From: Lentisphaeria bacterium
Lineage (GTDB): Bacteria > Verrucomicrobiota > Lentisphaeria > Victivallales > Victivallaceae
NCBI GenBank assembly: GCA_018265615.1
Contig: JABLYX010000042.1
Location: 1 to 46,837 of the forward strand
DNA: 46,837 bases
Reading direction: 5' to 3'
The first letter of the stretch is position 1. Each line of letters starts with the position of its first letter. A program made the translations under genes and the position numbers. The notes below the pieces were generated by a model, which was not told where the DNA came from, did no database searches, and saw only the letters and a list, made by a program, of their open reading frames with translations. Shown here in pieces: positions 25,019 to 32,325 of this stretch.

Positions 25019-27688
25019 TTACCTGCTCCGGACGAGTTCGTACGCAAGAACGCCGCCGTCCCGGAAGTTGTCGAGCCCGAGCCTGAGCTCCCGGCCGGAG
25101 CGTTCCGGCTTCAGCTCGGCTCCGCGGCTGCCGTCCGGGCGGAGGGCGTAGACCCGGTAGCTGCCGGGGAGCCGCAGCGACAGCTCCGCGACGCCGTGCC
25201 GGAGCTGCAGCGGCAGCGTTCCCCAGTTGCGCAGCACCGTGTTCGCCGCGTCGTCGAACGCGATTCCGGAGTTCTGCACGTCGGTCAGGAACAGCAGCAG
25301 CAGCCGTTCCGCCTCCGGCAGCGGTTTTGCCCCGTCAACGGAGGTCAGGCAGAATGCGCCGAAGCCGTCTTTGTTGTCAACCCGCATGACTGTTCCCTCG
25401 CCCCTTTCGCCGGCTTCGAGCGCGATGAATTCGCTCTGCGGCGTCACGATCGAGAGGAAGTTCCGCTTCGGCAGCAGCCGGATCTGGCCGGTATCCGAGG
25501 CGAGCGCGGACGACCTGAATGTTTCGCCGCGCGCCTTCTCGTCCGGCCACGCGGCCGCGCCCTTGAGCGGGGACGCATATTTCGAAAGGAAGAAGCGCGT
25601 ATTTCCGTCCTTCAGCTCCGGGTAGCGGTCGCGGCGCGCCGAGCCGAGCTGTCCGAGCAGCGCGAGGTCGTTGAAGCTGCCGGGGAAACGGCCCGCTTCA
25701 CGCCCGAAATCCTTGAATGCCTGATAAGCCGATTCATCGTACAGCCAGACCGCCCGTTTCCTGGACGGTTCGACTTCGCGGCGCAGGAACAGGAGTGCGC
25801 CGATCCGCTCCGAAAGCAGATTGATCGGGTCCTGTACAATATCGTAATAGCTGATCGGAACCGGCGAATCAAGCTTGTACGCCTTGTGTGACCAGGCGAA
25901 GCGGAAGATTCCGTCGTAATCCTGATAGCCGCCGAAGCCGCCGAGGATCGCGCCGCCGACCGCGCGGAAGCGGTTCGGGTAGACGTAGTTCGTCTCGGTG
26001 ATCGTGAACGGCTTGCCGTAGATGCGCGAGTGGGCGGCGTCGCGGATCGCCGGGAGCCGCAGCGCAATCGGGCTTCTGCTTTGGAATTTGACCGGGTAGG
26101 AGTACGATTTGCCCGGGAAGCTCGGATGGTTGAAATAGGAGTGGTTGTCGACATAATCGAGCCGGTCGCGGATGAATGACTGCGCCTCGGCGTTCTTGTA
26201 GTTCACGCCGGAGACGAGCACATCGCATTTCAGGTCGTTTTTCAGGTATGCGCGCATCTTGTCGTAGGAGTCGTTCTGAAGCTGTGTGAGGAACTCCGCC
26301 TGCCGGTGCAGCAGCTCTTCGCCGGAGGCCGGGGCGAGCCCGCGCGCCTTCTCCATTTCCGCGAACCGTTTCTCGAATGCGGCCTTGATTTCCGGGGTGC
26401 GGCTCCACCCGGTGAAGAGCGGGTCCTCGTTCAGCAGCGAACAGATCGCGAACGACGGCTCCTCCGCCCAGGTGAGCCCCGTGTAGGGGTTGCGGTGGTT
26501 CAGCAGATTGCCGACGAACTGCTTCCAGTTGTCCATGGCGGAATCGTACAGCGCCGAGAGCGTCTTGATCGAACGGCCTCCGAGCGACGGATGCTCCGGA
26601 ATTTCCCCGGGCTTCAAATTACGGCTGCAATAGAGGTCGATCGCGAAATAAATGCCGCGTTTCCTGAGACAGCTCACGAGGTAGTCGAGCTGGTCGAGCT
26701 TCTCCGGATTCAAGCCGGCCGACGTTGCGGAGCCGCTCGTCAGGCCGCCGTCGTAGTGGTGGATGCGGACCGCATTGTAGCCGACCCGGGCGAGCGAATC
26801 GGCCAGCTTTTCGGCAGCCTCTTTCGATTGATAGAGCGTGTCGAAGCAGAGGTTCGCGCCGTAGAGCCGGACGGGGGTGCCGGGGCGCTTTTCGAATTCG
26901 AAATGGCCGTTCCGGACGACGAGCCTGCCGTGCTTTCCTGCCGGGGCGTCCTGCAGGAACGAGAGGTCGAGCGCGCTGCCGGCTGCGGCGGGGAACGGCC
27001 CCGTCGCGCCGTAATCGCGGTATTTTTCGACCTGGGGCACAGGGAACGTGTTCGGGATCCGGCGCGGCAGGGCGGGCGCGGAGAGCGTGAATTCGACGGT
27101 CGCGGTGCGGAACTCCTTCCCTTCCGGCGCGAAGAGCAATCGCAGATAGAAGCCGCCTTTTCCGTCCTTGCGGGTGTCGCGCAGCTCATAGCGGAGCTTG
27201 CCGGTGAGGGCGTAGCGGGTCGCACCCTCTTCCCAGCAGAGGTAATCGGTTTCTCCCTGCGAGATCCTGCCGGGCTTCGGTTTTTCGGGCAGCGTGACCG
27301 CTTTCGTTCCGATCGTCACGTTTTTTCCCGCCATTCCGGCCGGAAGCGCGATGTTCAGGCAGGCCAGCCGGGGCGACGCGACATTGTCGGAGGAAAGGGT
27401 ATAGACCGCTTTTAGCTCGCGCTCCGACAGCGGCTCGAGCGTCCGGGAGAGGGTGAAATCCAAGCCTTCGCCGGGTTTCCAGAGCCGTTTCAGTGAAGCG
27501 GAGCCGTCCTCCGCTGACTTATCCGGCGCGTGCGCCCTCCATTTGCCGTCGTAGACCATCGGCACGGCGGAGCTGCCGCCGATCCGGAGGGAAGCGCCGT
27601 CGGCGCTTTTCACGTTTTCACCGAATTCAAACCCGGCGAGCGGCAGGCCGCAGCCGAGCAGAAACAACAGGAGCAGAACTCTTTTCAC
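25019..27688 (-). CDS. Secreted clan GH-A glycoside hydrolase (GH5-like), cassette 1
   Basis: 889 residues with a signal peptide (1-19, LLLLFLLGCGLPLAG). Residues 20-270 are a beta-rich domain of unknown type. The TIM barrel begins near 275 (RLYGANLCFDTL, YNAVRIHHYDGG), with N420-E421 (SLLNEDP) as acid/base and E565 (TITETNYV) as nucleophile, giving a retaining clan GH-A enzyme. The last 250 residues are beta domains. Substrate is unknown. It starts with GTG 27688, only four bases after the pseudopilin stop codon, so it is translationally coupled. It is the final gene of regulator, pseudopilin, hydrolase. Confidence 0.82.
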   Translation of the reverse strand: MKRVLLLLFLLGCGLPLAGFEFGENVKSADGASLRIGGSSAVPMVYDGKWRAHAPDKSAEDGSASLKRLWKPGEGLDFTLSRTLEPLSERELKAVYTLSSDNVASPRLACLNIALPAGMAGKNVTIGTKAVTLPEKPKPGRISQGETDYLCWEEGATRYALTGKLRYELRDTRKDGKGGFYLRLLFAPEGKEFRTATVEFTLSAPALPRRIPNTFPVPQVEKYRDYGATGPFPAAAGSALDLSFLQDAPAGKHGRLVVRNGHFEFEKRPGTPVRLYGANLCFDTLYQSKEAAEKLADSLARVGYNAVRIHHYDGGLTSGSATSAGLNPEKLDQLDYLVSCLRKRGIYFAIDLYCSRNLKPGEIPEHPSLGGRSIKTLSALYDSAMDNWKQFVGNLLNHRNPYTGLTWAEEPSFAICSLLNEDPLFTGWSRTPEIKAAFEKRFAEMEKARGLAPASGEELLHRQAEFLTQLQNDSYDKMRAYLKNDLKCDVLVSGVNYKNAEAQSFIRDRLDYVDNHSYFNHPSFPGKSYSYPVKFQSRSPIALRLPAIRDAAHSRIYGKPFTITETNYVYPNRFRAVGGAILGGFGGYQDYDGIFRFAWSHKAYKLDSPVPISYYDIVQDPINLLSERIGALLFLRREVEPSRKRAVWLYDESAYQAFKDFGREAGRFPGSFNDLALLGQLGSARRDRYPELKDGNTRFFLSKYASPLKGAAAWPDEKARGETFRSSALASDTGQIRLLPKRNFLSIVTPQSEFIALEAGERGEGTVMRVDNKDGFGAFCLTSVDGAKPLPEAERLLLLFLTDVQNSGIAFDDAANTVLRNWGTLPLQLRHGVAELSLRLPGSYRVYALRPDGSRGAELKPERSGRELRLGLDNFRDGGVLAYELVRSR

Positions 27689-27692
27689 AGGT

Positions 27693-28391
27693 TCACCAGC
27701 ATTTCGTATTGTAACTCTGGAACGCGCTCATCGCTTCGACATGTCCGTCGATGAACACGAGGTTCGACCGCCCCGTGTGCCGGGTGTCGTCGGGACCGCC
27801 CCTGTCGGGACGCGACCAGCTCTGGCGCTGCAGATGGTGCGCATGCACCCCGTCCCAGAGGTTCGGTTCGCCCGCCAGCACCGTATTTGACGCGGAGGGC
27901 GTGGTTGAGCCGTCTGTGTTCGCCCCTTTGATGATGGTCTGAACCTTCAGCCGGTCCGAAGCGGTCTTATCCTGAGGGCTCGGGCAGGTGATGCGTTCGT
28001 TCTGGCCGTATGAGAGGTATTGCTGGTTCCAGCCGAACAGGGAGAGGTTTTTTCCATCACAAACCTGATACACCTTCCCGGTTTTCTGGTACGGTTGGAA
28101 GTTCCGGCAGGTCATCAGCTTCACATCCGTCAGCTGCCGGGTATTGTAAAGGAAGTCCGCCCAGACGTAGCCGGTCGAATTTGAATACCGGAACCGGGTC
28201 GGCGGCAGCTGATCGGCGAAGTCCCCGGTATAGGATACCGCCGCGACTCCGATCTGCCGCAGGTTTGACGCGCATTTGACGCTGACGGATCTCTCCTTTG
28301 CCTGGTTCAGCGCGGGCAGCAGCATCGACGCGAGAATCGCGATGATCGCTATGACCACCAGAAGCTCGATCAGCGTGAAGCTCTTCCTCAT
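27693..28391 (-). CDS. Pseudopilin-like protein with H-x9-DG motif, cassette 1
   Basis: 232 residues. A type IV pilin/type II secretion class III signal opens it: MRKSFTLIELLVVIAIIAIL, cleaved by prepilin peptidase before the Phe, with E5 of the mature form present. A helix (LNQAKERSVSVKCASNLRQIG) and a beta-rich domain follow, ending in HTGRSNLVFIDGHVEAM, the H-x9-DG motif. Such proteins are very numerous in Lentisphaerota and Planctomycetota (DUF1559-like), and no precise role is known. The upstream extension to 28433 is dropped because AAAGGA precedes ATG 28391. It lies between the regulator and the secreted hydrolase. Confidence 0.88.
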   Translation of the reverse strand: MRKSFTLIELLVVIAIIAILASMLLPALNQAKERSVSVKCASNLRQIGVAAVSYTGDFADQLPPTRFRYSNSTGYVWADFLYNTRQLTDVKLMTCRNFQPYQKTGKVYQVCDGKNLSLFGWNQQYLSYGQNERITCPSPQDKTASDRLKVQTIIKGANTDGSTTPSASNTVLAGEPNLWDGVHAHHLQRQSWSRPDRGGPDDTRHTGRSNLVFIDGHVEAMSAFQSYNTKCW

Positions 28392-28423
28392 GATGAAAAT
28401 CCTTTCCTTTGCGGTTACCGGTT

Positions 28424-29509
28424 TTATTGACATTCAACGGCTTCTGCCATTTTGTACGGAATCACGCTGCTCCCTTCGCACAGGCGGACCGGCAGCATGG
28501 ACGGCGTTTCCGGCGATTCCCCCAGCAGGCGGCGGGCGGCGGCGCGCGCGAGGTCGAAGAGGTTCCAGTAAGCGGTCGTCAGCCCCGGGAGCATCGCGGC
28601 GCTCGACGCATATTCCAGCAGGGAAACGTCCTCCGGGATACGCTTCCCGGTCCGCTCGAATTCGCGCAGGAAACCGAGAGACTCCGTCGCGCCGTAGACG
28701 ATGACTGCGGAAAAATCCGCATTCCGGGCCAGCAGCTTCCGGCACGCTTCCGCCGCAGCTTCCGGCCCGTGCCCGTCGCTGTTGACCATGAGCCGCGCAT
28801 CCGGAACGGTCCCCGCTTCCTCCATCGCCTGCAGGAATCCCTCCTGGCGGTCGATGTAGCTCGTTGCGTGGTAGGTCGGGGAGTCGATCATGGCGATCCG
28901 GCGGTGGCCGTTCTTCAGCAGGTACTCCGTCGCGCGGCGCATCCCGCTGCGGTGATCGGTGTGCACGTAGGGGAGCAGCTCGATCTCCGGTTTGCCGATG
29001 GTGACGGCCGGGGTGCCGGATTCATGGATCTTCTCGATAAGCTCGCGCGAGAAATCGAATCCGCCCAGCACGATCGCGGAACTGCGTCCCGCGGCGGGCA
29101 GGTGCTTGAGCTGGTCGGCCCCTCGATCGGTGTCCGGGACGCATTCGACCAGGATCTGATAGTTGCGGGGATCCAACTCGGCGTGCAGTCCGGCCAGTAC
29201 GCTCGTCACGAAGGTGGCGCTGCCGCCGAACTCCAGATAGTCGCCGATGATCAGATTCAGTACCTTCGGGGCGCCCTCTTCCCGGGTCGGCGGGGCGTTC
29301 GAAACGAAGGTCCCGAGCCCGCGTTTCCGCACCAGCCGCCCTTCGGCGACCAGTCCCGACATCGCTTCGCGCACCGTGTTTTTGCAGATGCCGAGACGGC
29401 GGGCGAGCTCGTTTTCCGAGAGGAACGGAGCTCCGGGCTTATAGTTTCCGCCGGCCAGTTCCTCCTGCAGGTGCCGCCGGACGATTTCCAGTTTTGACAG
29501 TGAGATCAT
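28424..29509 (-). CDS. GntR/LacI hybrid transcriptional regulator, cassette 1
   Basis: 361 residues. Residues 1-70 are a GntR-type winged helix (FLSENELARRLGICKNTVREAM, cut here: LSENELARRLGI then NTVREAM, and GLGTFVSN for the wing). Residues 80-361 are a LacI/periplasmic-binding-type sensor (GHRRIAMIDSPTYHATSYIDR, shown in part: RRIAMIDSP, and DFSAVIVYGATESLGFL). Such GntR (AraR-like) hybrids repress sugar genes until a sugar binds. The ribosome-binding AAGGGG lies inside the short inverted repeat 29510-29521, directly before ATG 29509. The two 13-bp sites at 29532 and 29625 are its probable operators. Confidence 0.9.
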   Translation of the reverse strand: MISLSKLEIVRRHLQEELAGGNYKPGAPFLSENELARRLGICKNTVREAMSGLVAEGRLVRKRGLGTFVSNAPPTREEGAPKVLNLIIGDYLEFGGSATFVTSVLAGLHAELDPRNYQILVECVPDTDRGADQLKHLPAAGRSSAIVLGGFDFSRELIEKIHESGTPAVTIGKPEIELLPYVHTDHRSGMRRATEYLLKNGHRRIAMIDSPTYHATSYIDRQEGFLQAMEEAGTVPDARLMVNSDGHGPEAAAEACRKLLARNADFSAVIVYGATESLGFLREFERTGKRIPEDVSLLEYASSAAMLPGLTTAYWNLFDLARAAARRLLGESPETPSMLPVRLCEGSSVIPYKMAEAVECQ

Positions 29510-29521
29510 GGGGAAATCCCC
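29510..29521 (-). promoter_or_regulatory. Inverted repeat covering the ribosome-binding site
   Basis: GGGGATTTCCCC (minus strand) touches the regulator's start codon. The GGGG half is the ribosome-binding site, and pairing with CCCC over a 4-base loop would lower translation of the repressor. Confidence 0.4.
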
Positions 29522-29531
29522 TTTCGGTGTT

Positions 29532-29544
29532 AGGTTCTCCTATA
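29532..29544 (-). promoter_or_regulatory. Operator candidate 1 (13-bp inverted copy)
   Basis: AGGTTCTCCTATA on the plus strand, exactly the reverse complement of 29625-29637. It overlaps the start point of the regulator's own promoter, just downstream of its -10, so bound repressor would block transcription. Confidence 0.6.
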
Positions 29545-29572
29545 TTATGATATAAAAAGTTCCGGATGACAA
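29544..29572 (-). promoter_or_regulatory. Promoter of the cassette-1 regulator operon
   Basis: Minus strand: TTGTCA (29572-29567), a 17-base spacer and CATAAT (29549-29544). Confidence 0.6.
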
Positions 29573-29620
29573 GAGGAAAACCGCGTTTTTTTTCAAAAAA
29601 ATGAGATTTCCTGTTCAAAT

Positions 29621-29637
29621 AGGTTATAGGAGAACCT
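29621..29637 (+). promoter_or_regulatory. Operator candidate 2 (palindrome AGGTT-N7-AACCT)
   Basis: AGGTTATAGGAGAACCT is a 17-bp palindrome. Its right 13 bases are the exact reverse complement of operator candidate 1, 89 bp away centre to centre. It ends eight bases before the -35 of the reductase promoter. Confidence 0.6.
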
Positions 29638-29645
29638 CGCGGGGC

Positions 29646-29673
29646 TTGACAATCGGCCCGGATATGCTATTTT
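29646..29673 (+). promoter_or_regulatory. Promoter of the old-yellow-enzyme gene
   Basis: TTGACA (29646-29651), a 16-base spacer and TATTTT (29668-29673) with a TG upstream of the -10 (extended -10). Confidence 0.55.
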
Positions 29674-29711
29674 TCCGAATTGCAACTGCGGCAACCGGAA
29701 GGAGAGTGCCC

Positions 29712-30833
29712 ATGTCCGATATCCTGTTTTCCCCGGCCCGGATCGGCCGGCTCGAAGTGCGGAACCGGTTTGTCCGTTCCGCGACGCATGAGGGGCTTGC
29801 CACGGCGGAAGGGCTCCATACGCCGGAGCTCTCGGCCGTGCTTGAACGCCTGGCGCAGGGGGAGCTCGGCCTCATTGTCACGGGCCACTCTTTCGTTTCG
29901 CCGGAGGGCCGGGCGGGGCGAAACCAGGCCGCCGCCGATTCCGACACGTGCATCGCCCCATGGCGGGAGACTGTCCGGCGGATCCATGCCGCAGGCGCGA
30001 AGATTGTGCTGCAGCTGGCGCACGCCGGCGGGCAGGCGGCGGATGCGGAACTGGCCGCCGGGCCCTCCGCCTGCGCTTCCGGGCGGAACCGCCCGCCCTG
30101 CCGGGAGATGACGGCAGGGGATATTTCCGAGGTTGTCCGCCGCTTCGGGGACGCGGCGCGGCGCGCGCGGGAGGCCGGATTCGACGGCGTGCAGATCCAT
30201 GCCGCCCACGGTTATCTCATCAGCCAGTTTCTCTCGGGATTTTACAACCGCCGCGCCGATGCATATGGCGGCACACCGGAAAACCGCGCGCGGCTGCTTT
30301 TCGAGGTGTTTGATGCAGTGCGTGTCGGAGCCGGGCCCGGTTTTCCGGTGCTGGCCAAGATCAACAGCGCGGATTTCGCGCCCGGCGGATTTTCCGCTTC
30401 ATCCTGTGCCGCAGTGTGCCGCGGGCTCGCGGAGCGCGGCCTTGACGCGGTCGAGCTGTCGGGGGGAATTCCGGAGGCCGGGCCTGAACTCAGCCCCGTG
30501 CGTACCGTCGATCCGCAGCCGGGAGAGCCGGCATATTACGAGGAGACGGCGCGCATGCTGAAGCCGGAACTGCCGGTCCCGCTCCTGCTGGTCGGGGGGA
30601 TCCGCGACGCGGCGGCGGCGCGGCGGCTCGTGACGGAGGGTGTCTGCGATTTTGTTTCGCTCTGTCGTCCGCTGATTCGGGAGCCGGAGCTTGTAAAGAG
30701 GTGGAAAGGCGGTTCCGCCGCCCGCTCCCGCTGCGTCAGCTGCAACGGCTGTTTCCGGCCCGTCATGACCGGCCGCGGCCTCTATTGCCCGCCGGGCCGC
30801 AGGAAGGAAGAACGGCAGGATAGTTGCATGTAG
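29712..30833 (+). CDS. Old-yellow-enzyme family NAD(P)H:flavin oxidoreductase with 4-Cys cluster
   Basis: 373 residues. An FMN-binding TIM barrel: QLAHAGGQA, then QIHAAHGYLISQFLSGFYN (161-179) with H163 and H166 at the substrate site, then LLVGGIRDAAAARRLV. C341, C344, C347 and C359 (CVSCNGC-x11-C) form the [4Fe-4S] site known from 2,4-dienoyl-CoA reductase-like OYEs, but the second flavin domain of those enzymes is missing. It likely reduces an activated C=C bond. The frame is open from 29601, yet AAGGAG stands before ATG 29712. It is divergent from the cassette-1 regulator, with a shared operator sequence, so it may belong to that sugar pathway. Confidence 0.87.
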   Translation: MSDILFSPARIGRLEVRNRFVRSATHEGLATAEGLHTPELSAVLERLAQGELGLIVTGHSFVSPEGRAGRNQAAADSDTCIAPWRETVRRIHAAGAKIVLQLAHAGGQAADAELAAGPSACASGRNRPPCREMTAGDISEVVRRFGDAARRAREAGFDGVQIHAAHGYLISQFLSGFYNRRADAYGGTPENRARLLFEVFDAVRVGAGPGFPVLAKINSADFAPGGFSASSCAAVCRGLAERGLDAVELSGGIPEAGPELSPVRTVDPQPGEPAYYEETARMLKPELPVPLLLVGGIRDAAAARRLVTEGVCDFVSLCRPLIREPELVKRWKGGSAARSRCVSCNGCFRPVMTGRGLYCPPGRRKEERQDSCM

Positions 30834-30863
30834 TATCTTTGTTTCTAATGGTTTATATGGATA

Positions 30864-30898
30864 GATAAAAAAATATCCAATATCGATAAAAAAATATC
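30864..30898 (+). repeat. Two direct A-tract repeats 21 bp apart upstream of rex
   Basis: GATAAAAAAATATC occurs at 30864-30877 and 30885-30898, an exact 14-base repeat with a period of 21 bp (two helical turns). Each half also reads GAT-A7-TATC, a near palindrome. The second copy is flanked by ATATCGATAA repeats. They lie 22-56 bases upstream of the -35, fitting an UP element, a curved DNA segment or operators. Confidence 0.6.
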
Positions 30899-30919
30899 GA
30901 TAATAAAGTTCTGAAGCCC

Positions 30920-30947
30920 TTGAAATTCGGGTGAAAAGTGTTATTTT
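30920..30947 (+). promoter_or_regulatory. Promoter of the rex-hydrogenase operon
   Basis: TTGAAA (30920-30925), a 16-base spacer and TATTTT (30942-30947). The spacer contains GTGAAAAGTGTTA, which keeps only part of the Rex consensus (TTGTGAA-N4-TTCACAA), so autoregulation by Rex is possible but not shown. Confidence 0.55.
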
Positions 30948-30954
30948 AAGTGAT

Positions 30955-31012
30955 GCAGTCGCGCAAAAGACTGCGAAGCGCAGGCTGACCGTGTAGCGAT
31001 ATCCGGTCAGCC
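30955..31012 (+). ncRNA. Structured 5' leader of the rex operon
   Basis: Two perfect hairpins begin right after the predicted transcription start: GCAGTC / GACTGC (30955-30974, 8-base loop) and GGCTGACC / GGTCAGCC (30983-31012, 14-base loop). Some 50 unpaired bases then lead to the rex start codon. No known riboswitch class was recognised. Confidence 0.4.
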
Positions 31013-31065
31013 CGCATCGTAATCGGAACAGATTATACGCATCTAACAACAGTACGGAGACTTAT

Positions 31066-31719
31066 ATGGCGAATGTGAAGGTTCCAAAGCTGCCGACGAT
31101 CCGGCGGCTGCCCACTTACCTTTATAAGCTGTCCGAAATGCGCAAGGCCGGAGTCGAGATCGTGGCCACGCCGGAATTGGCCCGCTATATGAACCTCGGT
31201 GAAATCGTCATCCGCAAGGACCTGGCCCTGACCGGGGTCTCCGGCCAGCCCGGCGTCGGCTACAAGGTCCGTGAGCTTGTCGAGGCGATCAAGAAGTACC
31301 TGAACTGGAACAATGTCTCCGAGGCGGTCCTCGTCGGGGCGGGCTCGCTCGGCAGCGCCCTGATGGGCTATGAGGGATTCGAGGAGTACGGGCTGCGGAT
31401 CATCGCCGCCTTTGACGCCGACCCGATGAAGATCGGCACGGAAGTACGCGGCCGCAGCGTGTTCGATATCGACCGGCTCGAGGAGCTGACCCGGCGGCTG
31501 CAGGTCAGAATGGGCATCATCTGCGTCCCCGCGGACCAGGCGCAGGATATCGCGGACCGGATGATCGCCGGCGGAATCAAGGCGATCTGGAATTTCGCCA
31601 ACGTCAGCTTGAAGGTGCCGGACGACGTGATCGTCCAGCGTGAGGTCATCGCCGGCGGGCTCGCGGTGCTTTCGGTCAAGATGAGCCGGAAGCTCGTCGA
31701 GGAAGACGGCCAGGATTGA
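31066..31719 (+). CDS. rex: Redox-sensing transcriptional repressor Rex
   Basis: 217 residues. Rex senses the NADH/NAD+ ratio and represses fermentation genes when NADH is low. The N-terminal winged helix (residues 5-80) includes LPTYLYKL and VIRKDLALTGVSGQPGVGY (partly shown, VIRKDLALTG), and the Rossmann loop GAGSLG is at 91-96, followed by the dimer-swapping C-terminal helix. CGGAG precedes ATG 31066. It is the first gene of the hydrogenase operon, 59 bases before the next gene, consistent with control of H2 production. Confidence 0.96.
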   Translation: MANVKVPKLPTIRRLPTYLYKLSEMRKAGVEIVATPELARYMNLGEIVIRKDLALTGVSGQPGVGYKVRELVEAIKKYLNWNNVSEAVLVGAGSLGSALMGYEGFEEYGLRIIAAFDADPMKIGTEVRGRSVFDIDRLEELTRRLQVRMGIICVPADQAQDIADRMIAGGIKAIWNFANVSLKVPDDVIVQREVIAGGLAVLSVKMSRKLVEEDGQD

Positions 31720-31778
31720 GCATTTTCGATTTGAAACCCGAGATTAACACATAGACAGCAAAGCCACAAGGAGCCAAA

Positions 31779-32300
31779 ATGCAGGAAACCATGGAAACCA
31801 CCCAGGCGATGATCGACCATCTCGCCGCGGTAAACAAGATTCTGGAGAAGAATGAATACTCCGAAGGACGGCTGATTCCGATCCTCCAGGAGGTTCAGGC
31901 GGTATACAAGTATCTTTCGAAGGATATGATCAGCTATGTCGCGACCAGCATCGGCGTTCCGCCGTCCCGCGTCTATGGTGTGGCGACTTTCTACGCGCAC
32001 TTCTCGATGCAGCCGAAGGGCAAGTACATCGTGAAGCTGTGCGATGGAACTGCCTGCCACGTGAAAAAGTCGCACGGGATCCTCCACGCGCTGTACGAGA
32101 AGCTGAAGCTCTCCGACGAGAAGCGCACGACCGACGACCTTCTCTTCACCGTTGAAACCGTCAGCTGCCTCGGCGCCTGCGGCCTCGCGCCGGTGATGCT
32201 GGTCAACGATTCGGTCCACGGCCAGATGACGCCGGAAAAGACCGACGAGATCATCGACCAGGTCCTCGCGGAAGAAAAAGCCTCGGCCGCCAATCAGTAA
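31779..32300 (+). CDS. Bifurcating-type hydrogenase small subunit (NuoE/HydC-like)
   Basis: 173 residues. A thioredoxin-like [2Fe-2S] protein of the NuoE family with C88-x4-C93 and C130-x3-C134 (LCDGTACH and SCLGACG), preceded by the helical NuoE domain (SIGVPPSRVYGVATFYAHF, in part: VYGVATFYAHF). In trimeric [FeFe] hydrogenases (HydABC or HndA-D types) it carries electrons between the flavin subunit and the rest. AAGGAG lies five bases before ATG 31779. A second Met at position 5 is possible. It is followed by the flavin subunit after 25 bases. Confidence 0.94.
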   Translation: MQETMETTQAMIDHLAAVNKILEKNEYSEGRLIPILQEVQAVYKYLSKDMISYVATSIGVPPSRVYGVATFYAHFSMQPKGKYIVKLCDGTACHVKKSHGILHALYEKLKLSDEKRTTDDLLFTVETVSCLGACGLAPVMLVNDSVHGQMTPEKTDEIIDQVLAEEKASAANQ

Positions 32301-32325
32301 CACCCGACTCGGAGAACAGAAGAAA

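Noticed and set aside
27693..28391. A type IV pilus or complete type II secretion operon
   Set aside because: Only single pseudopilin genes are present, without ATPase, platform or prepilin peptidase genes in the window.
30864..30898. Possible start of a CRISPR array or a canonical Rex box
   Set aside because: Only two 14-base copies with a 7-base gap exist, so it is not CRISPR. The sequence does not match TTGTGAA-N4-TTCACAA.
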